Below are positions 7,720-15,952 of a stretch of DNA of 64,000 nt, in pieces. Position 1 is the first letter of the stretch, and each line of letters opens with the position of its first letter. The notes beneath the pieces are model-generated. The model ran no database searches. It saw only the letters and a list, made by a program, of their open reading frames with translations, and had not been told where the DNA came from. This stretch comes from Bog-532 sp963732345 (lineage in GTDB: Bacteria > Actinomycetota > Actinomycetes > Streptosporangiales > Streptosporangiaceae), in NCBI GenBank assembly GCA_963732345.1, contig CAVSZI010000020.1, positions 90,577 to 154,576 on the forward strand, read 5' to 3'. Made by a program: the position numbers and the translations under genes.

Positions 7720-8253
7720 TCAGTGCGGAACGTTCCGCGGCACGGCGAAGTCGACCATGAGCGCCTCACCGGGGATCAGGTCCGCCCACTCCCCCTTGAA
7801 CTGCAGGATCGCGACCGCGCCGGTCGGGAACTTCTCCCGGGCGCGGTCCAGCGGCTCAGCAGCCGGGCCGTCCGTCATCTGCGCGATCCCCACGGCGAGC
7901 TCCGCGATTCCCGGGTTGTGCCCGATGAGCAGGACCGTTCGGTAATCACCACCCGCCTCGCGCAGCAGGTGCAGCAGGCTCAGCGCGGTTGCTTCGTAGA
8001 TGCGCTGCTCGTACCGGACGGCCGGCTCCGCATCCAGTTCGCCGGCCAGCAGCGCCCAGGTATCGCGCGTCCGGCGCGCCGTGGAACATAGCACCACGTC
8101 CGGGAAGTACCCGCAGTCGCGCAGCCACCGCCCCATGGCCGGGGCATCCCGGCGCCCGCGATCGTTCAGCGGCCGTTCACTGTCGGCCATGTCCGGCCAC
8201 GCCGACTTGGCGTGCCGGAGCAGCAGAAGCCGCCGCGTGTCATCCGCGCCCAT
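7720..8253 (-). CDS. sixA: SixA-type phosphohistidine phosphatase
   Basis: A 177-residue histidine-phosphatase-superfamily protein. The catalytic LLLRHAKSAW lies near the N-terminus, RPLNDRGRRDAP follows, and the second catalytic His is in LLIGHNPGIAEL. Length and motif spacing fit SixA, which removes phosphate from histidine phosphotransfer domains, although many actinobacterial homologues have untested substrates. The ATG at 8253 starts right before family sequence; the in-frame extension upstream is low-complexity and was not used. Confidence 0.8.
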   Translation of the reverse strand: MGADDTRRLLLLRHAKSAWPDMADSERPLNDRGRRDAPAMGRWLRDCGYFPDVVLCSTARRTRDTWALLAGELDAEPAVRYEQRIYEATALSLLHLLREAGGDYRTVLLIGHNPGIAELAVGIAQMTDGPAAEPLDRAREKFPTGAVAILQFKGEWADLIPGEALMVDFAVPRNVPH

Positions 8254-8475
8254 GCCACCAGCCTTACACAGCCGGACCGGGCGGTTCACCTGAACGCCGG
8301 CCGGAGAATGACGGCCGTTCGGCGGCCGGACACCGGCTGTAGGCGGAACGGAACAGGGAAACGAGGCCGGATGGCAACAGCCCGACCATGATGCACCATT
8401 TGACACCTTACGGACATAGCATCCAGTTGCATCGAGGCCACCGGGCCGCGGCTACATCACGGAGGCGACGGCGCC

Positions 8476-9474
8476 ATGAGATTCCTGCCGAAACGAATGA
8501 GCCGCGCGCTCGCGGCCACGGCGACGCTGGCCATGGCCGGCGGCCTGGCGGCCGTCGCGGCCGGCCCGGAAGCGAGTGCGGCGACCGGCGCGAGGGCCCA
8601 GGTCAGCGCGACAGCCCACGTCGGCAGGGGGACTCATGCGGCCCGCCCTGCCGGGGACAGCCCGCCCGGATTCTGGTACGGCACCGACAGCCTGCCCGTC
8701 ACCATCAGCGGCAGTGCCCCGTACCAGGAGCCGAGGACCGGCGGCAACTACGGCGGTTACATCGGCATGACCGGGAGCTGGGCGTACTGGCTGGGCTGCC
8801 GGGGCGGCTTCCTCGCCTACTCCGCGACCAACGCCCAGCAGGCCAACACGAACTACACCAGCTACGGCATCGGTATCGGCCTGGGCGTCTACTGGTTCAT
8901 GGGCGGCCCGGGCGTCGACCCGAACTACAACGGCAGCACCACCGAAGCCTACGCCTGGGGCCAGCGCCAGGCCGCCCGGGCCGTGGCGGACGCCAACGGC
9001 CAGCCGGTCAAATACCGGGTGCTCTTCATGGACGTCGAATTGCCCGGCGTCGCCCCCGCCCACGACAACGGCTGGAACAGCGTCTACACCTCGCCGTGCA
9101 GCGGCGTCACCAGGTCGACCTACATCCCGGCCAGCGTCGACCGGGCTGACTTCAACGGCTTCTTCGACTATGAGAGCCAGCACGGCTACACGCCCGGTGT
9201 CTATTCGGAGCCGGGGATCTGGGCCTCGATCTTCGGCACCGGCACCCAGTCGATGATCGGGAACACCGACGAGTGGACCTACGAGCCAGAGACCACGAAC
9301 TTCGGCCTTGCCCCCGTCGGCTGGTGCCTGAAGGGCACATCGACCTGTGCCAGGTTCTTCGGCGGCGTGACCACCTCCAGCCCGCACGCGCTGATGTGGC
9401 AGTGGTCGGGCGGCGGCGGCGTGAGCAACGGGGTCGGTGACTTCGACCAGATCGACGCCAGCATCGTCCGCTGA
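8476..9474 (+). CDS. Secreted protein, possibly GH25/DUF1906-like fold
   Basis: A 332-residue exported protein. A basic N-terminus and hydrophobic stretch (ALAATATLAMAGGLAAVAAG) with an ASAAT-type cleavage region form a Sec signal peptide. The mature part is rich in Gly, Tyr and Trp. It contains VLFMDVELPG, a strand ending in acidic residues, plus GVYSEPGIW and LMWQWSGGGG. This pattern recalls the TIM-barrel glycosidase-like proteins of the GH25/DUF1906 group, but I cannot confirm that. Four Cys residues could form disulfides. GGAGG precedes the ATG. Confidence 0.65.
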   Translation: MRFLPKRMSRALAATATLAMAGGLAAVAAGPEASAATGARAQVSATAHVGRGTHAARPAGDSPPGFWYGTDSLPVTISGSAPYQEPRTGGNYGGYIGMTGSWAYWLGCRGGFLAYSATNAQQANTNYTSYGIGIGLGVYWFMGGPGVDPNYNGSTTEAYAWGQRQAARAVADANGQPVKYRVLFMDVELPGVAPAHDNGWNSVYTSPCSGVTRSTYIPASVDRADFNGFFDYESQHGYTPGVYSEPGIWASIFGTGTQSMIGNTDEWTYEPETTNFGLAPVGWCLKGTSTCARFFGGVTTSSPHALMWQWSGGGGVSNGVGDFDQIDASIVR

Positions 9475-9622
9475 CCCCCCCGGGGTCCCCGGGACGCATG
9501 AGGTTGTCCTCAGCGCCCGGGGATTCCCCGCGCGACGTGCAGCAGGTACTCCTTCCGGTTGAGCGGATCATGGTCCGCGCGGCCGCGGATTGTCACGCGA
9601 GCACTTTCGCTGGGGCATCCTT

Positions 9623-11197
9623 ATGCGCATGAGTGGCGACGGCAAGCTTGGCCGGCGGGCATTCCTCGGGGCCGCCGTGGCGGGGGCCGCGGGGGCGGCG
9701 GTCGCGGCCTGCTCCAGGCAGACGGCCGGAAACAAGGCGGCGGGCACGACCGCCAGCCGGACCCCGCGGGCCTCCGCGGGAATCGCGGAGAACGCGCGGC
9801 CGGGTGACCCGCACTGGGCGATCCGCCACCTGGGCGCCGGGCACGAGATCGAGGGCTACGCGGGCCGGGTCAGCGTGCGGCAGGGGGAGTCATTCCCGCT
9901 GTTCGTCTCGTCCACCTCCCCGGGCTACCGGGTGACCGCGTACCGGCTGGGCTGGTATCAGGGCGACGGCGCGCGCCAGGTGTGGCAGTCGGGCCCGCTG
10001 CGCGGCCACCGGCAGAACGGCCCCGTCCTGGCCGGTCCGACGAACACGATCCGGACGGACTGGGACCCCGCGCTGGACGTGCCGACCGGCGACTGGCCGC
10101 CGGGCTCGTACCTGCTCCGGCTGGACGCGGATTCGGGGGGACAGCGCTACGTGCCGGTGACCGTCCGCTCGGAGACCACGGCGGGCAAGGTCGTTCTCAA
10201 GAACGGCGTCGAGACCTGGCAGGCGTACAACACCTGGGGGGGTTACGACCTGTACAAGGGGCCTGACGGGGCTTACGCGAACCGTTCGCTGGTGGTCAGC
10301 CTGGACCGGCCGTACGACGATAACGGCGCGGCGATGTTCCTGACCTACGAGCGGAACGTGGTCAAGCTGGCCGAGCTGATCGGGCTGCCGCTCGCCTACG
10401 TCACCAGCATGGACATCGCCGCGGACCCGCACCTGCTGGACGGGGCCAGCGCGCTGATCTCGCTCGGGCACGACGAGTACTGGTCACCCGGTGAGCGGGC
10501 CAACGTGACGGCCGCCCGGGACGCGGGGGTCAACCTGGCCTTCCTCGGGGCCAACGCGCTGTTCCGCCGCACCCGGCTGGAGGCCACTCCGCTGGGCCCG
10601 GACCGTGTGGTCGTCTGTTACAAGACCAGCTACCAGGACGACCCGATGTACGGCAAGGACGCATCGCTGGTGACCAGCGACTGGCGGGGGGCGCCCAGTC
10701 CCGACCCGGAATCGTCGCTCATCGGCACCCTGTACGAGTCCTACCCGGCGACCGCCGCCTACCAGGTGGTGAGCCCGCGCAGCTGGGTGTTCAAGGGCAC
10801 CGGCGTGCCCGCGGGCGCCAGCTTCCGCAACCTGGTCGGCATCGAATACGACCGGGTCAACCCCGGTTACCCGGTTCAGCGGCCGATCGAGGTGCTGTCG
10901 CACTCCCCGCTGGTCTGCCAGGGCATCAGCAGCTACGGCGACTCCGCCTACTACACCCACTCCGGCGGGGCGGGCGTCTTCAACGCCGGCACGATGCGCT
11001 GGGTGGAGGCGATCTTCGGCGACCAGCCGCACGGGATCAACGGTACGGCGACCGCCTTCGTCCGCCAGGTCACCGCGAACATCCTCCGCGCCTTCGCCGA
11101 CGGCCCCGCGGCCGCCGCGTACCCCGCCCACGACAACCTGGACGCGATGCACGAATACGCCGGTGACCGGATCGGCGCCGGCAGCAACCTGTCCTGA
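9623..11197 (+). CDS. Tat-exported N,N-dimethylformamidase beta-subunit-like protein
   Basis: About 524 residues. The N-terminus has a twin-arginine signal (LGRRAFLGAAVAGAAGAAV) followed by a lipobox-like AAC, so the protein is probably a Tat-dependent lipoprotein. The mature region resembles the large-subunit C-terminal domain of N,N-dimethylformamidase: GYRVTAYRLGWYQGDGAR, VLKNGVETWQAYNTWGGYDLY, LISLGHDEYWSPGER and a Gly/Tyr-rich end. Many actinobacteria carry such exported relatives with unknown substrates; amidase activity is not established. ATG codons at 9623 and 9629 are both possible. Confidence 0.75.
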   Translation: MRMSGDGKLGRRAFLGAAVAGAAGAAVAACSRQTAGNKAAGTTASRTPRASAGIAENARPGDPHWAIRHLGAGHEIEGYAGRVSVRQGESFPLFVSSTSPGYRVTAYRLGWYQGDGARQVWQSGPLRGHRQNGPVLAGPTNTIRTDWDPALDVPTGDWPPGSYLLRLDADSGGQRYVPVTVRSETTAGKVVLKNGVETWQAYNTWGGYDLYKGPDGAYANRSLVVSLDRPYDDNGAAMFLTYERNVVKLAELIGLPLAYVTSMDIAADPHLLDGASALISLGHDEYWSPGERANVTAARDAGVNLAFLGANALFRRTRLEATPLGPDRVVVCYKTSYQDDPMYGKDASLVTSDWRGAPSPDPESSLIGTLYESYPATAAYQVVSPRSWVFKGTGVPAGASFRNLVGIEYDRVNPGYPVQRPIEVLSHSPLVCQGISSYGDSAYYTHSGGAGVFNAGTMRWVEAIFGDQPHGINGTATAFVRQVTANILRAFADGPAAAAYPAHDNLDAMHEYAGDRIGAGSNLS

Positions 11198-11300
11198 CCC
11201 TGGCGGCGGGGCGGCGGGGCGGCGGCGTATGGCATGGCTTCTCCTTCTCAACCGTTTACCGCATGCGCCGGGCCGCCCGGAGTGGACCGCCGGGGAACCG

Positions 11301-12356
11301 CTACTTCTTGAGGTGCGGGGCGAGGAGGGCCAGGTCGGCCTGGCTGAGGCGGTCGTTGGCGGTCTGAGCCTGGTGCCAGTACGGGTAGATCAGGTCCGGC
11401 GCGCTCACCTGATCCAGGGCGGCGCGCTCGTCGCCGGACAGGACCAGGTCCGCGGCGGCCAGGTTGTCGGCGAGTTGCTCGTCGGTCCGCGCCCCGATGA
11501 CGAGCGAGGTCACGCCCGGCCGGCCGAGCAGCCAGGCCAGCGCGACCTGAGCGGCCGACACCCCGTGGGCCTTGGCCACGTCCAGGAGGACCTCGATCGT
11601 GTCGTATAGCCGGTCCTCGTTGCGCACCGGCGGCTCGTTCCACCCGCTCAGATGACGCGAGTTCTCCGGCTGGGCGGCGTCCCGGCGGAACTTGCCGGAC
11701 AGCAGGCCGCCCGCCAGCGGGCTCCACACCAGGATGCCGAGGCCCTGGTCGAGGGCCAGCGGTACCAGCTCGTACTCGGCGTCCCGCGCCTCCAGGGAGT
11801 AGTAGATCTGCTGGGCGGCAAACCGCTGGTAGTGGTGGAGGTCCGCGGCGGCCAGCGCCTTCATGAGCTGCCAGCCCGCGTAGTTCGAGGCCGCGAGATA
11901 GCGCACCTTGCCGGACTGGACGAGGCTGTCCAGGGTGGACAGCGTCTCCTCCACCGGGGTCTGCCCGTCCCACTCGTGCACGTGGTAGATGTCGATGTGG
12001 TCGGTGCCGAGCCGGCGCAGGCTCGCCTCGGCGCCGCTCAGGATGTGGTGGCGCGACAGCCCGGCGTCGTTCGGCCCGTCACCCATCGACATCCGGACCT
12101 TGGTGGACAGCAGCAGATCGTCCCGCTTGCCCTTGATCGCCTTCCCGACGAGCTCCTCGGCCGTGCCCCGGGAGTAGACGTCCGCCGTATCGATGAGGTT
12201 CACCCCGGCGTCCAGGGCCATGTCGATCTGACGCCGCGCGCCCTCGATACCAGTTGAGCCGACCGCGCTGAACCCTCCCTTGCCGCCGAACGTCATCGTG
12301 CCGAGGGTCAGCGCCGAAATCCGGAGGCCACTCCGGCCAAGCTGACGGTACTCCAT
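11301..12356 (-). CDS. Aldo/keto reductase
   Basis: A 351-residue NADPH-dependent aldo/keto reductase. It starts MEYRQLGRSGLRISALTLG. The catalytic tetrad is visible as Asp and Tyr in LIDTADVYSRG, Lys in LLSTKVRMS and His in IYHVHEWDG. The C-terminal cofactor segment TSLVIGARTDEQL is intact. The family reduces aldehydes and ketones; this subgroup resembles the YghZ/Tas-like general reductases. It is convergent with the dimethylformamidase-like gene; no operon partner. Confidence 0.9.
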   Translation of the reverse strand: MEYRQLGRSGLRISALTLGTMTFGGKGGFSAVGSTGIEGARRQIDMALDAGVNLIDTADVYSRGTAEELVGKAIKGKRDDLLLSTKVRMSMGDGPNDAGLSRHHILSGAEASLRRLGTDHIDIYHVHEWDGQTPVEETLSTLDSLVQSGKVRYLAASNYAGWQLMKALAAADLHHYQRFAAQQIYYSLEARDAEYELVPLALDQGLGILVWSPLAGGLLSGKFRRDAAQPENSRHLSGWNEPPVRNEDRLYDTIEVLLDVAKAHGVSAAQVALAWLLGRPGVTSLVIGARTDEQLADNLAAADLVLSGDERAALDQVSAPDLIYPYWHQAQTANDRLSQADLALLAPHLKK

Positions 12357-12383
12357 GATGGGACCCTTCCCGCAGGACTCGTC

Positions 12384-12503
12384 TCAGTGGTCTAGAGCAA
12401 ACTTACGACCGGGCCGCGTCAGTGCCGCGCCGGGGGCTGGCCCGTCCGGGCCGTCGGTGGGGAACTCGAAGGCATGCACCGCGACGCTCTCGACCGGGAT
12501 CAT
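12384..12503 (-). pseudogene. Possible N-terminal stump of an enolase-superfamily enzyme
   Basis: A 39-codon frame begins MIPVESVAVHAFEFPTD, which resembles the first beta strand of mandelate racemase/muconate-type enolase-superfamily proteins. It then runs into unrelated codons and a stop. It lies just upstream of the aldo/keto reductase on the same strand. The rest of the 350-bp gap up to the next gene shows no coding signal. Identification is tentative because the match is short. Confidence 0.3.
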
Positions 12504-12706
12504 ACCGTTTGCCGCTCCCCCCGTGACGGCCGTCAAACCCGCGCAAAGCGCACGCGGCGGGTGACCATGATCACCCCGACTGGCCTGCGCCCTCAGGATC
12601 TGTCAGCGTGTCACCGTGCGCATTACGGGTACCCGGGACATGTGGGCTGGTTGCCTGGGACCGGCCCCCAAGCACATGCCCGGGCGCCGGAGCCGGAAGG
12701 GGAGGG

Positions 12707-13684
12707 ATGCTCAGCTACTTCCTCGCGGTGCTCGCGGCCTGTGCCAACGCGGCCTCCTCGGTCCTGCAGCGCAAGGCCAACCGGGAGATCCCGCAGAAAG
12801 AGAACCTGAGCTGGAGGCTCATCCAGAGCCTGCTGCACAAGCCGGTGTGGTTCGGCGGAATCCTCGCCGTCACCGTGGGTTTCCTGCTCCAGGCCAGCGC
12901 GCTGGGCGCGGGCGAGCTGGCCGTCGTCGAGCCCATCCTGGTTCTGGAACTCCCGCTCACGCTGATCCTCGCGTCCCGGGTGTTCGGGTCGACCATGGGC
13001 TGGCGGGAATGGGCGTCGACGCTGGCGATGACGGCTGGGCTGGCCGGCCTGCTGTACTTCCTGGCCCCCGCGCCCGGCGCATCGGACAACGTAGAGCCGC
13101 ACGTCTGGCTGATCGGGATCGGCGTAAACCTGGCGGTGGTCGGCGCGCTGGTCGCGTGGGGACGGCAGGGGCCCGCTGGGCGCGGCGGGGGCGGCGGCAG
13201 GGGGAGCAGCTCGCACCAGGCGGCGGTCTTCGGGGTCGCCGCGGGGACGGCCTTCGGGCTGACCGCGGCGCTGATGAAGGGGATGACCACCCACTTCTCG
13301 AACGGGTTCGGCGCGCTGTTCACCAACTGGCAGATCTACGCGATGGTCGCCACCGGAGTGCTCGGGATATTCCTGGTGCAGTCGGCGCTGAACGCCGGGC
13401 GGCTGATCGCGGCCCAGCCCGGTCTCACCCTGTCCGACCCGATCGTGTCCATCCTCTGGGGCGTGCTGGCGTTCAACGAAAAGGTCCGGGGCGGGACGCT
13501 GAACCTGCTGTTCGCGGCGCTCAGCACCGTCCTCATGGCGGCCGCCGTGGTGGCCCTGGCCCGGTCGCCCGTGCTCGCCGATGATCACCGGAAGGCGGCG
13601 CGTGATCAGCCGGACCGGCCTCAGCAGGGACCCCAGCAGGGCGGCCGGCCGCAGAGCGAGTCGCCGCACCCCGCTCGCAGTTAG
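12707..13684 (+). CDS. DMT/EamA-like integral membrane transporter
   Basis: A 325-residue polytopic membrane protein with about nine or ten hydrophobic helices, starting MLSYFLAVLAACANAASSVL. It resembles multidrug- or NIPA-like members of the DMT superfamily, in which two five-helix halves are repeated. A Gly-rich loop (GRGGGGGRGSSS) sits between the halves, and the C-terminal tail of about 40 residues is hydrophilic and Gln/Pro-rich. The ATG at 12707 is preceded by AGGGGAGG. The substrate cannot be predicted. Confidence 0.75.
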   Translation: MLSYFLAVLAACANAASSVLQRKANREIPQKENLSWRLIQSLLHKPVWFGGILAVTVGFLLQASALGAGELAVVEPILVLELPLTLILASRVFGSTMGWREWASTLAMTAGLAGLLYFLAPAPGASDNVEPHVWLIGIGVNLAVVGALVAWGRQGPAGRGGGGGRGSSSHQAAVFGVAAGTAFGLTAALMKGMTTHFSNGFGALFTNWQIYAMVATGVLGIFLVQSALNAGRLIAAQPGLTLSDPIVSILWGVLAFNEKVRGGTLNLLFAALSTVLMAAAVVALARSPVLADDHRKAARDQPDRPQQGPQQGGRPQSESPHPARS

Positions 13685-13743
13685 CGGGCACGCAGTTGGC
13701 GGGCGTATGATCCCCACCGGGGCGGACGGACGAGCCGGGCTCG

Positions 13744-14025
13744 TCACCGGGACCCCTGTGGGCGCATGTGCCGTCGGTTGAACTGCCGCCAGTCCTCCCG
13801 GCCGTCCGGCCACCGGATCAGCGCGGCCCACCCGCCGCTATAACGCGCCCAGGCGACGATCAGGCAGGGACGCCAGCTGGTATCGCTGTACAGGACCTCG
13901 GCCGCCCGGCGCACCGGCGCCCGGCGCGGGCTGTCCATCAGCTCACCGGCTGGCACCCTGGTCAGCATCGGGACAGTTCCGACCGGCGGCGGATAGCCTC
14001 CAGAAGACGTTTTCCCAGCTCCCAT
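13744..14025 (-). CDS. Small hypothetical protein
   Basis: A 93-residue basic protein with a Trp-rich core (VAWARYSGGWAALIRWPDGREDWRQFNRRH). The SGGWAALIRWPDGR segment looks like a compact beta-sheet protein and has codon usage like real genes. An internal Met at residue 20 is an alternative start. No family is recognised and no membrane segment is visible. Confidence 0.5.
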   Translation of the reverse strand: MGAGKTSSGGYPPPVGTVPMLTRVPAGELMDSPRRAPVRRAAEVLYSDTSWRPCLIVAWARYSGGWAALIRWPDGREDWRQFNRRHMRPQGSR

Positions 14026-14342
14026 GGCTTAGACGATAACAGATTCGAATATGAGACGAAGGTGGCTAAACGGATCGAATGCAAAGTCGTCACGACGTAC
14101 CGGGCAGCATCGGCGAACCGTAAAAGCCGTCCCCTGCGGGCCTTCCGGCCGGCGAGACGGGCCGCCAGCACGGCCGCGACATGCCGCCCTGGCCCCGGGC
14201 GGGCCGTCATCCAGGCCGAAGCCCGTTAGATGAACATCGGGTAAAATTTAGGTAGACGTTAACTTTCGGAAAAATGGCCGGGAATCGCCGAAGTCCACCG
14301 TGGGTGCGAGTTGGCGCGGACCTGCCGGGTAGGTCACACACC
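14026..14342. other. Intergenic region upstream of the CYTH-CHAD gene
   Basis: This 317-bp stretch shows no convincing gene. It contains AT-rich patches at about 14040-14095 and 14228-14272 (including GGTAAAATTTAGG and GACGTTAACTTTC) that stand out from the surrounding GC and could hold the promoter of the downstream gene. No confident -35/-10 pair could be assigned. Confidence 0.35.
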
Positions 14343-15860
14343 ATGGTTATGGACACCCGCGAAATTGAGATGAAGTACGAGGCCGGCCCGGAGACGGTGC
14401 TGCCGCCGCTGGAGGATCTCCCCAAGGTGGCCGGCGAGGCGGGCCCCGATGAGGAGAAGCTCGAGGCCGAGTACTACGACACCGAGGACCTGCGGTTGCT
14501 GCGCGCGGGCGTCACGTTGCGGAGGCGCCGCGGCAAGGACGCGGGCTGGCACCTGAAGCTGCCCGTCGGGCCGCACACACGCCGGGAGATACGGCTACCG
14601 CTCGGCCGCGCCGGCCGGACCGTGCCCGCCGAGCTGGCCAGCCTGGTCCGCGTGTACACCCGGGGCGAGCCGCTGGCTCCCGTGGCCCGGATCGCCACCG
14701 TGCGCCGGACCCGGACCCTGATCGACGAGGCCGGGACGTCACTCGCCGAAGTGGTCGCGGACGAGGTTTCCGCGCAGACGCTCGGTGACGCCACCACTTT
14801 TTCCAGCTGGCGCGAGGTGGAGGTCGAGCTCACCGGCGGCGACCGGCATCTGCTGCGGGCCGCGGACAAGCGGCTGCGCCGCGTCGGCCTGCGGCCGGCG
14901 GCCCGCACGGCCAAGCTGGAGCGCGCCCTGGCTGGCCAGCTGCCGTCCGCGAACGGCGACGGGCGGCCGGGCGGGCGCGGCTCGTCGGCCGACGTGGTCA
15001 TGGCCTACGTCGAGGAGCAGGCCGGCAAGCTGAAGGCGTTCGATCCTATGGTGCGGCGTGACGAGCCCGACTCGGTGCACCAGATGCGCGTCACGACCCG
15101 GCGGCTGCGCAGCACGTTCCAGTCGTTCGGCACGGTCCTGCGCGCCGCCGATACCCGGCATGTGGGTAACGAGCTGCGATGGCTCAGCCATGTGCTGGGC
15201 GACGCGAGGGACAGCGAGGTGCTCGCCGAGCACATCAAGGACGACGTCGACCACGTGCCGCCCGAGCAGGTCATCGGGCCGGTGAAGGCGCGGCTGCGGG
15301 AGCATCTCGCGCCGCTGGCCGCGCGAACCCGCAAGGCCGTGCTCGAGGCCCTGGACTCCGAGCGCTACTTCACGCTGCTGAACGAGCTGGACCAGATCCT
15401 GGCCAGGCCGCCGCTGGGCCCGGACGCGACCCTCCCCGCGAAGAAGGGCCTGGCCCGCCCGGTGGCCCGCACCTACCGGCAGACCAGTCGCCGGATGCGC
15501 CGGGCCGGGCAGGCGGACGCCGGTGAGGCCGCCAACATGGCGCTGCACAGCGCGCGGCGTGCCGCCAAGCGCGCCCGGTACGCGGCCGAGGTGGTCAGCC
15601 CCGCCTACGGCCACCCGGCCCGCCGGTTCGCCAAGCAGATGAAGAAGGTCCAGACTTCGCTGGGCGCGCACCAGGACGCGGTGATCGCCCGGAGCACCAT
15701 CCGTGAGATCGGCGTGCGGGCGCACCTGGAAGGCGAGAACGCCTTCACCTTCGGGCTGCTGTACGAGCACAACACCTGTGCCGCGCGGGACGCGGAGCGC
15801 CGGGCCTGGAAGGACTGGAAGCGTGCGTCCCGCCCCAAGTACCGGAAGTGGCTGCACTAG
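14343..15860 (+). CDS. CYTH and CHAD domain protein
   Basis: A 505-residue cytoplasmic protein. The N-terminal CYTH (triphosphate tunnel) domain covers about residues 1-205, with the diagnostic EIEMK (ExExK) at the start, YYDTEDLRLL, and Arg/Lys-rich strands such as LRRRRGK. The C-terminal CHAD domain, about residues 225-505, has the conserved His motifs VHQMRVTTRRLRS and ALHSARRAAKRARYA. CYTH enzymes hydrolyse inorganic triphosphate and CHAD domains bind polyphosphate, so a role in polyphosphate metabolism is likely. ATG codons at 14343 and 14349 are both possible starts. Confidence 0.9.
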   Translation: MVMDTREIEMKYEAGPETVLPPLEDLPKVAGEAGPDEEKLEAEYYDTEDLRLLRAGVTLRRRRGKDAGWHLKLPVGPHTRREIRLPLGRAGRTVPAELASLVRVYTRGEPLAPVARIATVRRTRTLIDEAGTSLAEVVADEVSAQTLGDATTFSSWREVEVELTGGDRHLLRAADKRLRRVGLRPAARTAKLERALAGQLPSANGDGRPGGRGSSADVVMAYVEEQAGKLKAFDPMVRRDEPDSVHQMRVTTRRLRSTFQSFGTVLRAADTRHVGNELRWLSHVLGDARDSEVLAEHIKDDVDHVPPEQVIGPVKARLREHLAPLAARTRKAVLEALDSERYFTLLNELDQILARPPLGPDATLPAKKGLARPVARTYRQTSRRMRRAGQADAGEAANMALHSARRAAKRARYAAEVVSPAYGHPARRFAKQMKKVQTSLGAHQDAVIARSTIREIGVRAHLEGENAFTFGLLYEHNTCAARDAERRAWKDWKRASRPKYRKWLH

Positions 15861-15902
15861 GCGCCGGCCACGCCGCAGCCCTTCGTCCCCGCCGGGGCGG
15901 AG

Positions 15903-15945
15903 GCCGGGTCAGCGGAGGGCCGGGTCAGCGGAGGGCCGGGTCAGC
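15903..15945. repeat. 16-bp direct repeat, two full copies plus partial
   Basis: The unit GCCGGGTCAGCGGAGG occurs at 15903-15918 and 15919-15934, followed by a third partial copy. It fills the gap between convergent CYTH-CHAD and ligD. Probably a local slippage duplication. Confidence 0.6.
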
Positions 15946-15952
15946 CGATGCC

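Noticed and set aside
8400..8422. TTGACA -35 box upstream of the secreted protein at 8476
   Set aside because: TTGACA is present, but no -10-like hexamer lies at a 16-18 bp distance.
14035..14060. tRNA T-arm (GATTCGAATA)
   Set aside because: No acceptor stem or anticodon arm can be folded around it.
13962..14210. Second minus-strand gene overlapping the small gene at 13744-14025
   Set aside because: It has no ribosome site or family match and overlaps a better candidate; the codons look random beyond an Arg-rich start.
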